Source: Actinomycetota bacterium (lineage in GTDB: Bacteria; Actinomycetota; Rubrobacteria; Rubrobacterales; Rubrobacteraceae). Taken from it: a DNA stretch of 20,335 nt. A program made the position numbers and the translations under genes. Positions 6,264-14,568 of this stretch are shown piece by piece. Each line of letters opens with the position of its first letter. Position 1 is the stretch's first letter. Location: the NCBI GenBank assembly GCA_020200675.1, contig JAIVIG010000305.1, positions 3,158-23,492 on the forward strand. Direction: 5' to 3'. The notes beneath the pieces were generated by a model that was not told where the DNA came from, ran no database searches, and saw nothing but the letters and a program-made list of their open reading frames with translations.

Positions 6264-7891
6264 GATTCGAGGGTAAGGTTGCTGGCCTCTACGGCTGCCG
6301 CGTTGAGGCGTTTTATCTCCGCGTGCAGCCGGAACTTCTCGTCGAAATCGTCGGTCAAGAGCTTGGCCTTTTCGCGGCTCAAGGCAGCGAGCCTGAACCA
6401 GGCAGCGCGCAGGGAAGCCTCGGAGGGGTAGAGTTTCTCTCCCGCGGCTCGGAGGGCCGAGATCTCATCCATCAGAGGACGGGCTCGCTCGTCGGAGAGG
6501 ACGGCGCCGGGATCTTCGGCGTGCTCGACCAGCGAGGCGAAGATGCGGGCATGCGTCTCGTCGGCGAAGTCCCCGTTTCCGAGCACGACGGGCTCATCCA
6601 TTAAGCCGGGAACCTTCATTCCTGCCTGCAGGGCGCCGGACGCCAGACCTGGGCGGGCGAGCACGATGGCGAGGACCTCGCGCCCGGCCTCGATAAGGGG
6701 ATCGGAGGGTGCGCGGCGACGTGGTCCATCGGAAGACGAACGGCCCGCTGCGTTCCGCGAATCAGGTTCACTGCGTAGCGCCTCGGGGTTTACGTCCAGA
6801 GCTTCGGCCGCGAGGCGGAGGGCTTCGCGATGTAGAACGGGGTCTTCGATCTGGCGCACGAGCGCCTTCACTTCAGGGACGGCGCGGGCGCGGCTCGTGG
6901 CGCCCGCGCCCCGGACCTGGCCCGCGATGCGTCGGATACTGTATTCGAGGATCGGTACGGCCTCCGAGAGGAGGTCCAGAAACTCCCCAGACGCGTGCTC
7001 GAGGAGCCAGTCGGCCGGATCTTCGGGGAGACGCAGGACCCGGAGATCCAACTTCAACTCGGCCGCCGTGACGGCCGCCTTCTCGACGGCCTTCTCTCCG
7101 GCCTCGTCGGGGTCGAAGAGCAAGTAGATCCGGTCCGCGTGCCCGCTCAAGGTCTTGAGGTGCTGCTCGGTCATCGCCGTGCCTAAGGTCGCCACGGCGT
7201 TCTTTATCCCCGACTGGTAGAGCATGAGGACGTCCGTGTATCCCTCGACGACGAGCGCCGCCCCCTCTTTCCGAACCGCCTCCGCGACCTGGGGGAAACC
7301 ATACAGAAGCGAGCGCTTGTTGAAGAGCTCGGTCTCGGGAGAGTTGAGATACTTCGGTTTGGCATCCCCCAGAGCACGCGCCCCGAAGCCGACGATCCTG
7401 CCGCGCCTGTCGGAGATGGGAAACATTACCCGGTCGACGAAACGCTCGCCGCCACGCTGCGAAAGCAAACCCGCGGCCTCCAACGCCCCACGATCGAGAT
7501 CCACCTTCCGGGCAGCCTGCATGAAGCCCGAACGCTCGCGCGATGGTGCGTACCCCAAACGGAATTCTTCTATAGTAGATTGCTCAAAGCCGCGGTCCTT
7601 GAGGTATTGGCGCGCCTCCGCCGCCGCGGGGGATTTGAGGAGATACTTATGATAGTAGGCGGTCGCGACAGCGAGGGTCTTGTATATGGCGTCCCCTCCT
7701 TTAGAACATCCGAAACAGTAGTAGAAGTTCTTCTCGGGAGAGACGCTGAACGAGGGGGTTTTCTCTTGATGGTAGGGACAGAGTCCGGTGTAGTTGGTCC
7801 CCTGTCGTTTGAGCGCGGTGAACTCGGAGGCCACCTCGACGATGTTCGCGGCCTCCCGCACTTCTTCTATACTCCGAGATGAAATCTTCAA
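6260..7891 (-). CDS. dnaG: DNA primase DnaG with an internal segment missing
   Basis: DnaG makes RNA primers for replication. This 543-residue frame has the N-terminal zinc ribbon (C38-x2-H41 and C59-x2-C62). It also has the RNA polymerase/TOPRIM core (VMFPISDRRGRIVGFGAR, KYLNSPETELF, VEGYTDV with Glu216, FDPDEAG with Asp260/262) and a C-terminal helicase-interacting region. Right after the zinc ribbon it runs GGDAIYKTLAVATAYYHKYL. Other primases have about 50 residues between GGDAI and the AxxYYHKYL helix (the FVMxxExLSFxEAVExLA segment). That block is absent, in frame, near 7672-7684, which also explains the short length against about 590-600. The start is TTG at 7891, with AAAAGGG about 11 bases upstream. 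Whether the deletion is real is open; a primase lacking this linker helix would be unusual. Confidence 0.93.
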   Translation of the reverse strand: MKISSRSIEEVREAANIVEVASEFTALKRQGTNYTGLCPYHQEKTPSFSVSPEKNFYYCFGCSKGGDAIYKTLAVATAYYHKYLLKSPAAAEARQYLKDRGFEQSTIEEFRLGYAPSRERSGFMQAARKVDLDRGALEAAGLLSQRGGERFVDRVMFPISDRRGRIVGFGARALGDAKPKYLNSPETELFNKRSLLYGFPQVAEAVRKEGAALVVEGYTDVLMLYQSGIKNAVATLGTAMTEQHLKTLSGHADRIYLLFDPDEAGEKAVEKAAVTAAELKLDLRVLRLPEDPADWLLEHASGEFLDLLSEAVPILEYSIRRIAGQVRGAGATSRARAVPEVKALVRQIEDPVLHREALRLAAEALDVNPEALRSEPDSRNAAGRSSSDGPRRRAPSDPLIEAGREVLAIVLARPGLASGALQAGMKVPGLMDEPVVLGNGDFADETHARIFASLVEHAEDPGAVLSDERARPLMDEISALRAAGEKLYPSEASLRAAWFRLAALSREKAKLLTDDFDEKFRLHAEIKRLNAAAVEASNLTLES

Positions 7892-7921
7892 GCGTCGCCG
7901 TGCCCTTTTCGGCCCTTCCCG

Positions 7922-7937
7922 TTGTACCGTCGTACAA
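7922..7937. promoter_or_regulatory. Palindrome TTGTAC-CGTC-GTACAA in the dnaG/ppc divergent region
   Basis: Perfect 6-bp arms around a 4-bp spacer, in the 64-bp gap between the divergent dnaG and ppc starts. The arms double as weak -10 candidates: TACAAA (7933-7938) toward ppc and TACAAC (7921-7926, minus) toward dnaG. It is a possible operator or two back-to-back promoters; no bound protein can be named. Confidence 0.4.
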
Positions 7938-7955
7938 ATATTCCCTTAACCCGTA

Positions 7956-10790
7956 ATGTGGAACCGGGCCGATGGTACTCTACGGGGCGTGATCGGGCAA
8001 TACATAATAGATTCGCGGCCGGATTTCGCCGATCTGCCGCCTGGGGTAGGCTTCGAGCCGAAAGACGAGCCCTTGAGGCGCGACATCAACCTGCTCGGGC
8101 GCATTCTGGGACAGATAATCGTCGAGCAGGAGGGCAAGGGCCTCTTCGGGGCGGAGGAAGAGATCCGGCTTCTGTGCAAGCGGCTCCGCTTCGACTACGA
8201 CCCCGAACTCGACGAGAGGCTGAGGAAGCGCGTAGAGCGAATGGGCGCGGAGGATCTCGGACGGATCGTGCGGGCGTTCTCGGTGTACTTCCAGCTGGTC
8301 AACATCGCCGAACGCTACCACCGCATCCGGCGGAGGAGGCAGTACGAATCTTCCCCCGAAACTCCTCCACAGAGAGCGTCCTTGCGGAGCGCACTGGCGC
8401 GGCTCAAAAACGAGGGCCTCGACGGCGAGGATCTGGGCCGCGTGCTCGAGGGGTTGAACTTGAGCCTCGTTCTTACGGCCCACCCGACCGAGACCCAGAG
8501 GCGCAGCATCCGCCGCAAGCACCTCGAGGTAGGCGAGATCCTCGAATCGTTGGAGGTCGAGAACCTCACCCCTCGGGAGCGCAAAAAGGCGAATGAACGT
8601 CTAGCCGAGGAGATAACCGTTCTGTGGCAGACGGACGAGCTGCGCGTCGAGCGTCCCGAGGTCGAGGACGAGATCCGGCGAACGTTGCTCTTCTTCGAGA
8701 AGCCCCTCATCTCTTCGACCCTCGACGTTTACCGGGACCTCGAAGACGAGCTCGCCCGCCAGTTCCCCGAGAAGAACTTCGCTCTGGGGCGTGTCCTCGA
8801 GTTCGGCTCCTGGGTCGGCGGCGACCAGGACGGCAACCCGTTCGTCAGGCCAAAGACTTTGGGTACGGCCCTGGATCTGCACCGGGGCCTGATCCTCAAC
8901 CGCCACCTGGACTCCGCCCTCTCTCTCGCGGAACACCTGAGCCAATCCGTGAGGCTGGCGGCGATCTCGGAGGAGCTGGAGCACTCCATCGAACGTTACG
9001 AGTGGCTTCTGCCCGACACGGCGCGCGAGTTCAGGAGCCAGGAGAAGAACGAACCCTACCGGCGCAAGATGCTCCTCGTAGCCGCGCGCCTCCGCCGCAC
9101 GCTCGAAGATCCCACCTCCCCCGCGACCTACGAGAGCGCGTCGGAGCTGAAAGAGGACCTGCTGGTGGTGCGCAGGAGCCTTCTCAGGCACGGTGGGGAA
9201 CGCGTCGCGGAGGGCGGCCTGAGGGACTTCATCAGGCAGGTTGACGTCTTCGGGTTCCACCTGGCCCGGCTCGACGTGCGCCAGGAGAGCTCCCGGATAG
9301 CCCAGACCGTCGCCGAGCTGCTGCCCGGCGAGGATTACCAGAGCCTGGACGAGCCCGGGAAGGTCGAGCTTCTCCAGCGTCTCTTGAGAGAACCCGGAGA
9401 CGAGGCATCCTCGGAGGAGTTCTCCGACGAAAGCCGGGACATACTGGAGACCTTCGATCAGATCAAACGGGTGGAGGACGGTGCGGAGTCGCCGGTGGAG
9501 ACGTTTATCTTGAGCATGGCGCGTGGGGCGAGCGACGTCCTCGGGGTGCAGTTTTTGGCGCGCAGGGCCGGTCTGCTCGAGATCGACGACGAGGGCCGTT
9601 GCACGGAGAACCGTCTTAACGTGTCGCCCCTCTTCGAGACCATAGACGACCTCGAGGAGGCGCCCGAGGTGCTGAGGAGGCTGCTGGAGGACCCGTTCTA
9701 CCGCTCGGCGCTAGAAAAGCGGGGGGATCTGCAAGAGATCATGCTCGGCTACAGCGACTCGGGGAAGGACGCGGGCTACGTGGCGAGCAATTGGGCCCTG
9801 TACAAGGCACAGCGGGCCCTGAGCGAGGTGGCCCAAGAGTACGGCGTGAAGCTCAGGCTGTTCCACGGCCGGGGCGGGACGGTCGGCCGGGGCGGCGGTC
9901 CGAGCTACGACGCCATACTCGCCCAGCCGTCCGGCACGGTCGGGGGACGCATCAGGATCACCGAACAGGGCGAGGTCATCTCGTACAAATACAGCATGCC
10001 GGGGCTCGCCCGCCGCAACCTCGACACCGTGCTCGCCGCGGTCCTAGAGGCGAGCACCGAAGAGAGAGAACACGAGCCGAAGAAGGAATGGGTCGAGGCA
10101 CTGGAGCACCTCTCCGCGTCGTCTAGCGAGACCTACCGGAAACTGGTGTACGAAGACGAAGACTTCTACGCGTTTTTCTCCGGGGCATCCCCGATAGGGG
10201 AGCTCTCGCTGGTGAACATCGGTAGCCGACCGTCCAAAAGAGTCGAGAACCCCGACGTGGAGAGCCTGCGCGCGATCCCCTGGGTCTTCGCCTGGACGCA
10301 GAACCGCTTCCTGCTCCCCTCCTGGTACGGCGCCGGTACCGCGCTCGGTAGATTCATAGATGACGCCGATGGCGGTCTCGACCTCCTGCGGGAGATGTAC
10401 CGCGGGTGGCCGTTCTTCCGAACCCTCGTAGACTTTATGCAGATGACGCTGGCGAAGAGCGACCTGCGCATCGCCGAGGCCTACTCCACGCTGGTCGAGG
10501 ACCCCGGCGTCAGGGAACGTCTCTGGGAACGGACCTCCGAGGAGCACAAGATGAGCGTGCGGTCACTACTCCGTATCACCGAACAGAAGCACCTCCTCGA
10601 CAACGCCCCCGTCCTGCAACGCTCCGTCCGCCTCCGGAACCCCTACGTGGACCCGCTCTCCTACATCCAGGTCAGCCTCCTCCGGCGCTTCCGCTCCCTC
10701 CCCGAGGACTCGCCCGAGCGCGAGGCGATCGCCCATCCCCTGCTCCTCACCATCGCCGGCATCTCTTCGGGGCTCCTGAACACCGGATAA
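7956..10790 (+). CDS. ppc: Phosphoenolpyruvate carboxylase
   Basis: PEPC carboxylates phosphoenolpyruvate with bicarbonate to oxaloacetate, replenishing the citric acid cycle from the cytosol. The 944-residue protein is within the family's usual 880-970 and shows no gap. Motifs in order: LTAHPTETQRRS with catalytic His176, VGGDQDGNPFV near 290, FGFHLARLDVRQES near 430, GYSDSGKDAGYVASNW near 600, the glycine-rich FHGRGGTVGRGGGP with essential His/Arg residues near 640, TEQGEVISYKYS, QNRFLLPSWYGAG near 785, and the canonical C-terminal ending GLLNTG. The ATG at 7956 lacks a clear Shine-Dalgarno; a GTG at 7989 is an alternative that still precedes the conserved part. It is the only protein gene on the plus strand and converges with dgt. 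Confidence 0.97.
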   Translation: MWNRADGTLRGVIGQYIIDSRPDFADLPPGVGFEPKDEPLRRDINLLGRILGQIIVEQEGKGLFGAEEEIRLLCKRLRFDYDPELDERLRKRVERMGAEDLGRIVRAFSVYFQLVNIAERYHRIRRRRQYESSPETPPQRASLRSALARLKNEGLDGEDLGRVLEGLNLSLVLTAHPTETQRRSIRRKHLEVGEILESLEVENLTPRERKKANERLAEEITVLWQTDELRVERPEVEDEIRRTLLFFEKPLISSTLDVYRDLEDELARQFPEKNFALGRVLEFGSWVGGDQDGNPFVRPKTLGTALDLHRGLILNRHLDSALSLAEHLSQSVRLAAISEELEHSIERYEWLLPDTAREFRSQEKNEPYRRKMLLVAARLRRTLEDPTSPATYESASELKEDLLVVRRSLLRHGGERVAEGGLRDFIRQVDVFGFHLARLDVRQESSRIAQTVAELLPGEDYQSLDEPGKVELLQRLLREPGDEASSEEFSDESRDILETFDQIKRVEDGAESPVETFILSMARGASDVLGVQFLARRAGLLEIDDEGRCTENRLNVSPLFETIDDLEEAPEVLRRLLEDPFYRSALEKRGDLQEIMLGYSDSGKDAGYVASNWALYKAQRALSEVAQEYGVKLRLFHGRGGTVGRGGGPSYDAILAQPSGTVGGRIRITEQGEVISYKYSMPGLARRNLDTVLAAVLEASTEEREHEPKKEWVEALEHLSASSSETYRKLVYEDEDFYAFFSGASPIGELSLVNIGSRPSKRVENPDVESLRAIPWVFAWTQNRFLLPSWYGAGTALGRFIDDADGGLDLLREMYRGWPFFRTLVDFMQMTLAKSDLRIAEAYSTLVEDPGVRERLWERTSEEHKMSVRSLLRITEQKHLLDNAPVLQRSVRLRNPYVDPLSYIQVSLLRRFRSLPEDSPEREAIAHPLLLTIAGISSGLLNTG

Positions 10791-10840
10791 CCTCGGCCAC
10801 CTGCTTTCGACGAGCAACTTCGGCTTTTCTTCTCCAGCCT

Positions 10841-11845
10841 CTACGCGAAGATGTTGTCGCTCCGGGGCAGGAAGATGCGCTTGTAGGTAGCCAGGGCGTA
10901 GCGGTCGGTCATGCCGGCGATAAAATCGACCGTCTCGGCGACGGGGTCGAGGTCGCTCTTTGTCCGCTCCTCTGGTCTTTGCAGGTAGTAGTCGAAGAGT
11001 GCCGCGACGACTTCTCCGGCCTTGTGATTCTCCCGGGAGCGAGGGTTGTGGTAGACGTTCCTGAAGAGCCAGGTTCGCAGCTCCATGAGGGCGGCGTAGA
11101 CGTCTTCGGAGAGCGCTATCTCTCCCCGGGTTCTCGACGTGAGGATCATGTCGCGCACCATAGTGTCTATCCTGAGGCTCATCTTGTCGCCGAGCACTTT
11201 GATGGGTTCCTTGGGCAGGTCGCCCCAGGAGATCACACCAGCCCGCAGAGCGTCGTCCACGTCGTGGTTGACGTAGGCTATCCGGTCGGCGACCCGCACG
11301 ATCTCACCCTCCCTCGTCGCCGGATAACCCTTGCCGGTATGGTTGAGGATGCCGTCCCTGGCCTCGTGGGTGAGGTTCAATCCCTTGCCGCCTTTCTCGA
11401 GGACATCCACCACCCGCAGAGAGTGCTCGTTGTGGCGGAAACCGCGTTTGTGCCCCTGGTGTGCGAGGACGCGGGCGAGGGCTTCTTCTCCGGTGTGTCC
11501 GAAGGGTGTGTGACCGAGATCGTGGCCGAGGGCGATGGCCTCGGTGAGGTCCTCGTTGAGGCCCAGGGAGCGAGCGATGGTGCGTGAGACCTGCATCATC
11601 TCCAGGGTGTGCGTGAGGCGAGTGCGGAAGTGGTCTCCATCCGGAGAGATAAACACCTGCGTCTTGTGCATCAGCCGGCGAAAGGCTTTGGCGTGGATGA
11701 TGCGGTCTCTATCGCGCTGGAACTCGTTGCGCACCCCGTCAGGCGGCTCCGGCAACGGGCGTCCTGCGCTGGTCAGGCAAGCCCAGTCCGTAGTAGACAG
11801 GGGTATTTTCGCGAGACCTTCGGGCCTGTGCTCTTCGGCCTTCAC
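10841..11845 (-). CDS. dgt: dGTPase-like HD-domain deoxynucleotide triphosphohydrolase
   Basis: Members of this family hydrolyse dNTPs, classically dGTP, to the nucleoside and triphosphate, and help to control nucleotide pools. The 334-residue length matches the shorter, broad-specificity dgt-like branch. The metal site is visible: His79 (RTRLTHT), His108-Asp109 (ALGHDLGHTPFGHTGE) and Asp187 (VADRIAYVNHDVDDA). Upstream is the FQRDRDRIIHAKAFRRLMHKTQ block typical of the family. The start is GTG at 11845, which overlaps the recO TGA (GTGA), so it is probably translated by coupling. It is the last gene of the long minus-strand operon. A 50-bp gap separates it from ppc, with no clear terminator. 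Confidence 0.93.
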   Translation of the reverse strand: MKAEEHRPEGLAKIPLSTTDWACLTSAGRPLPEPPDGVRNEFQRDRDRIIHAKAFRRLMHKTQVFISPDGDHFRTRLTHTLEMMQVSRTIARSLGLNEDLTEAIALGHDLGHTPFGHTGEEALARVLAHQGHKRGFRHNEHSLRVVDVLEKGGKGLNLTHEARDGILNHTGKGYPATREGEIVRVADRIAYVNHDVDDALRAGVISWGDLPKEPIKVLGDKMSLRIDTMVRDMILTSRTRGEIALSEDVYAALMELRTWLFRNVYHNPRSRENHKAGEVVAALFDYYLQRPEERTKSDLDPVAETVDFIAGMTDRYALATYKRIFLPRSDNIFA

Positions 11846-12508
11846 GCCGGGCGGAGGGTACGCCTGTCGGGGGCCACGAGGACCGTGCTGCCGGGGGCGT
11901 GGGCGAGGACGTGGGCAGAGACGACCCGGCGTACGCTCCCTTCGAGACTCTCCTTCGCAGCGGCCTTCTTTATCGGGCGGGCGATCAGGGTTTGCAGGGC
12001 GAAGAGGGTCTCGGGGGGCAGGGGGAAGGCGTCCGAAGCCGCCGCGCGACAGCCGGCGCAGAGTACGCCGCCCAGAGACGGAGCGAAGTAGGGAGGGGTT
12101 TCGTCGAGAGATTCGTTGGGGTCCTGATCACAGCTGACGCAGGCGTCCAGCCGAGGGGTGTAGCCGGCGAGGATCGAGAGCTTCAAAGAGAACGCCGCCC
12201 CCACACTCCCGAAACCCGAACCGCGGCTCTCGAGGGCGTCGAGGGCGTGGTAGAGGAGGTTGAAGACACGGCGGTCGGCCTCGTCTCCGCCGGAGAGGGC
12301 CCGGACGGTCGCGACCATGTCTCCCGCGGCTTCGAGGCGCTTCAGGTCTTCGCGGACGCCGTGGAAGGAAGCGAGATTTGGTGCGCCGGATGCCTTTGGC
12401 GATGGTCGAGACGAGGCCGCCGTCCCGAGTGTAGAGATCCAGGATGCGATCTGCCTCGCCGTAGCGGATCGAACGGAGGACTATCCCCTTACTCCTGTAG
12501 ACCGCCAT
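11842..12508 (-). pseudogene. recO: DNA repair protein RecO, split by an internal deletion and frameshift
   Basis: RecO helps load RecA onto SSB-coated DNA in the RecFOR pathway. The N-terminal OB-fold begins at ATG 12508 (MAVYRSKGIVLRSIRYGEAD) and is good to IRRTKSRF at residue 47, near 12368. From there the same frame is Arg/Pro-rich nonsense to 12128. The rest of RecO resumes in another frame at about 12369, with GVREDLKRLEAAG, and runs to TGA at 11842. It includes the zinc-type cysteine pairs CVSC and CAGC. Compared with B. subtilis RecO, about 30 residues of the OB-fold (between the NSRL-like and REDL blocks) are missing, with loss of frame. Without that segment the OB fold would be incomplete. 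The start overlaps the end of deoC by 20 bp. It could be an assembly deletion or a true pseudogene. Confidence 0.85.
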
Positions 12509-13196
12509 CCTCGGCCTCCCGCATGATCTCCACGCTCCCGCTTGTCCCGAGCCGCGAAGCTCCGGCGTTCAAAAGGTCCAGGGCCTCCTCCAGGGTTCGA
12601 ATACCGCCAGACGCCTTTACGGCGAGCCCCTCGGGTGCCTCCTCCCTGAGGAGGGCGACGTCCTCGGTGGTGGCGACGCTGGGTCCGAAGCCGGTCGAGG
12701 TCTTGACGAAGTCCGCCCCGCTCGCGGCTACCATCTGTACCGCCAACTGCTTCATCCTGTCCGAGAGGTACCCCGTCTCGACGATGACCTTCAAGACGGC
12801 GTCGTTGAGGCCGTTGTTCATCGCGACGGCGCTGACCTCGCCGTTGAGGCTCGCCAGCTCCTCGGCCACATAGGCAAACTCCCCCGAGAGGAACTTCGAG
12901 ACGTTCATGACCACGTCGATCTCGGAGGCGCCACCCTGTATGGCATCACGAACCGCCGCCGCCTTGACCATCGTCGTGTCGGCCCCGAGCGGGAACGAGA
13001 CCACCGTCGCCACCTTCACATCCATCCCACGCAGCTCTCTGGCCGCGAGCCTGACGTGGCACGGCAAGACGCAGACCGCGGCGAAATGGTAGTGGGCCGC
13101 CTCCCGGCACACCCGGCGGACGTCCTCCTCCGTGGCGTCGGGCTTGAGAAGCGTGTGATCCACCGTCTTCGCAAACTCTCGTACCCTCATTCCCAA
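12489..13196 (-). CDS. deoC: Deoxyribose-phosphate aldolase DeoC
   Basis: DeoC cleaves 2-deoxyribose 5-phosphate to glyceraldehyde 3-phosphate and acetaldehyde in deoxynucleoside catabolism. It is a class I aldolase TIM barrel of 235 residues. The Schiff-base lysine lies in DFVKTSTGFGP (Lys165), the second catalytic lysine in AVKASGGIRT (Lys194), and the aspartate in EIDVVMN (Asp94). The N-terminal block DHTLLKPDAT is intact. I chose TTG at 13196 because GAGGAG ends eight bases before it; TTG at 13202 and ATG at 13190 are alternatives. With cdd close by, it forms a nucleoside salvage theme in an otherwise ribosome and cell wall operon. It may also have its own promoter (see 13245-13250). Confidence 0.94.
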   Translation of the reverse strand: MGMRVREFAKTVDHTLLKPDATEEDVRRVCREAAHYHFAAVCVLPCHVRLAARELRGMDVKVATVVSFPLGADTTMVKAAAVRDAIQGGASEIDVVMNVSKFLSGEFAYVAEELASLNGEVSAVAMNNGLNDAVLKVIVETGYLSDRMKQLAVQMVAASGADFVKTSTGFGPSVATTEDVALLREEAPEGLAVKASGGIRTLEEALDLLNAGASRLGTSGSVEIMREAEDGGLQE

Positions 13197-13244
13197 CAGC
13201 AACGCTCCTCGCCAATGAACCTCTACGTAACAGTAATCGGCTAG

Positions 13245-13250
13245 ATTATA
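13245..13250 (-). promoter_or_regulatory. Consensus -10 box upstream of deoC
   Basis: Minus-strand TATAAT, a perfect -10 hexamer in a GC-rich context, overlapping the era stop codon and about 50 bp before the deoC start. The -35 region 17 bp upstream (GCGGTT) does not match, so an internal promoter is possible but not established. Confidence 0.35.
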
Positions 13251-14154
13251 ACCCGAGCCGCTCCAGGAACCGCGGGTCGTTTCGCCAGCCTGGAGTAACC
13301 TTTACCTTCAGATCCAGGTAGATGCGGGTGCCGAGGAGGCGTTCGACGTCGCGGCGGGCTTCGGTGCCGATCTGCTTGATGGTCTTGCCGTTCTTGCCGA
13401 GGACTATCATGCGCTGTGAGGCCCTCTCGACGTGAATGATCGCGTAGACGACGGTAACGTTGTCCTTACGCTCGACCTCGTCGATCTCCACGGCGATCGC
13501 GTGCGGCACCTCCTCGCGCAGGGCGTTCAGAGCCTTCTCTCTAATGTACTCGGCCAGGATCAGGGACTCCGGGTAGTCCGTGACGGCGCCCTCGGGGAAG
13601 TATTGTGGGCCCGGTGGCAAGAGCCCGACCACCGTCTCCATCAAGGGCTCGACGTTGAGGCCCTCCTTCGCGCTGAGCAGGAATACGTCCTCGTACTCCG
13701 CGAGGTTCGAGACCTCCTCGACGATCGGGAGCGCCTCGGATGGATCCCTCAGGAGATCCACCTTATTGATGACCGCGATGGCCGGCGTCCCGGACTCGGC
13801 GACGAGCCGCGCCACGTAGCGGTCGCCGGTGCCGAGTCCATTCCTGGCCTGTTGTGCGTCGAAGAGGACGAGCACGACGTCGGACTCGGAGAGGCTGTCG
13901 AGGACCTGCTGCTGCATGCGGCTGCGCAGGGTGTCGCGAGGCTTTTGGGAGCCGGGCGTATCTACGAAGACCGCCTGGTAGCCCGGGCCATTGCGTACCC
14001 CGCGGATGGGGCTGCGCGTCGTCTGAGGCCGGGGCGAGGTGATCGAGACCTTCGTCCCCACGAGACGGTTGACCAGGGTGGACTTGCCGACGTTCGGGCG
14101 CCCCACGACCGCGACGAAGCCGCTCTTGATGTCGTTCCGGGATTCTTCGTTCAC
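13246..14154 (-). CDS. era: GTPase Era, 16S rRNA-binding
   Basis: Era is an essential GTPase that binds the 3' end of 16S rRNA and helps 30S assembly. The protein is 302 residues from GTG at 14154, which overlaps the cdd stop (GTGA) and has GGAGG just upstream. The frame is open further, but those residues read through cdd. G motifs: G1 GRPNVGKST (18-26), G2 TTRSPIRG (45-52), G3 DTPG (65-68), G4 NKVD (130-133), G5 SAK (161-163). The C-terminal KH domain has VLGKNGKTIKQIG followed by the family ending YLDLKVKVTPGWRNDPRFL. No segment is missing. It sits with ybeY, rsmE and phoH, genes that act on the ribosome or commonly travel with it. Confidence 0.97.
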   Translation of the reverse strand: MNEESRNDIKSGFVAVVGRPNVGKSTLVNRLVGTKVSITSPRPQTTRSPIRGVRNGPGYQAVFVDTPGSQKPRDTLRSRMQQQVLDSLSESDVVLVLFDAQQARNGLGTGDRYVARLVAESGTPAIAVINKVDLLRDPSEALPIVEEVSNLAEYEDVFLLSAKEGLNVEPLMETVVGLLPPGPQYFPEGAVTDYPESLILAEYIREKALNALREEVPHAIAVEIDEVERKDNVTVVYAIIHVERASQRMIVLGKNGKTIKQIGTEARRDVERLLGTRIYLDLKVKVTPGWRNDPRFLERLGL

Positions 14155-14543
14155 AGATCCTCCGGACCGAAGGCGTGCGGGAGTATCTCGGAGAACGGAC
14201 ATCGCTCGTGCTCGCCCGAGGCGTCGAGCACGACGACCTCTTCGCAGCCGAACTCGTGCAGGACTTGCCGGCAGGCCCCACACGGGAAGCAGGGGGCGGC
14301 GTCGGGGCTTACGACGGCGACGAGCCTTATCCTGCGGTCGTCCGCGTTTGCGGCGATCATCCTGGCGACGGCGTTGCGCTCAGCGCAAATCGCGAGCCCG
14401 TAGGAGGCGTTCTCGACGTTGCAGCCGGTGTGGACGGCACCGCTCCCGGTCAGGATCGCGGCGCCGACCCGGAAGTTGCTGTATGGAGCGTAGGCTTTGA
14501 GAGAGGCCGCGCGTGCGGCCTCGATAACGTGTGAGAGATCCAC
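14151..14543 (-). CDS. cdd: Cytidine deaminase
   Basis: Cdd converts cytidine and deoxycytidine to uridine and deoxyuridine with a catalytic zinc. The 130-residue protein has the homotetrameric-class size. It shows YSNFRVGAA (21-29), the substrate-binding NVENASYG (42-49), the zinc/proton-shuttle CAE (Cys53, Glu55) and PCGACRQ (Cys88, Cys91). The start is GTG at 14541-14543. The ribosome binding site is not clear, and TATACA/TACAAT in the 25-bp gap before it might be a weak promoter. The tail CPFSEILPHAFGPEDL is typical. It is coupled to era. Confidence 0.97.
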   Translation of the reverse strand: MDLSHVIEAARAASLKAYAPYSNFRVGAAILTGSGAVHTGCNVENASYGLAICAERNAVARMIAANADDRRIRLVAVVSPDAAPCFPCGACRQVLHEFGCEEVVVLDASGEHERCPFSEILPHAFGPEDL

Positions 14544-14568
14544 AACCCCGATTGTATAGGACGGCGGG

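Noticed and set aside
10791..10840. Possible bidirectional terminator between ppc and dgt.
   Set aside because: No GC-rich stem followed by a T run is visible on either strand, only weak complementarity.
10406..11587. A 393-codon plus-strand open frame across the end of ppc and dgt.
   Set aside because: It overlaps two well-identified genes on both strands, has no recognisable domain and is the antisense shadow common in high-GC DNA.
11899..14403. Long plus-strand open frames (324 and 323 codons) opposite recO/deoC and era/cdd.
   Set aside because: They lie antisense to conserved genes, have low-complexity composition and no family resemblance.
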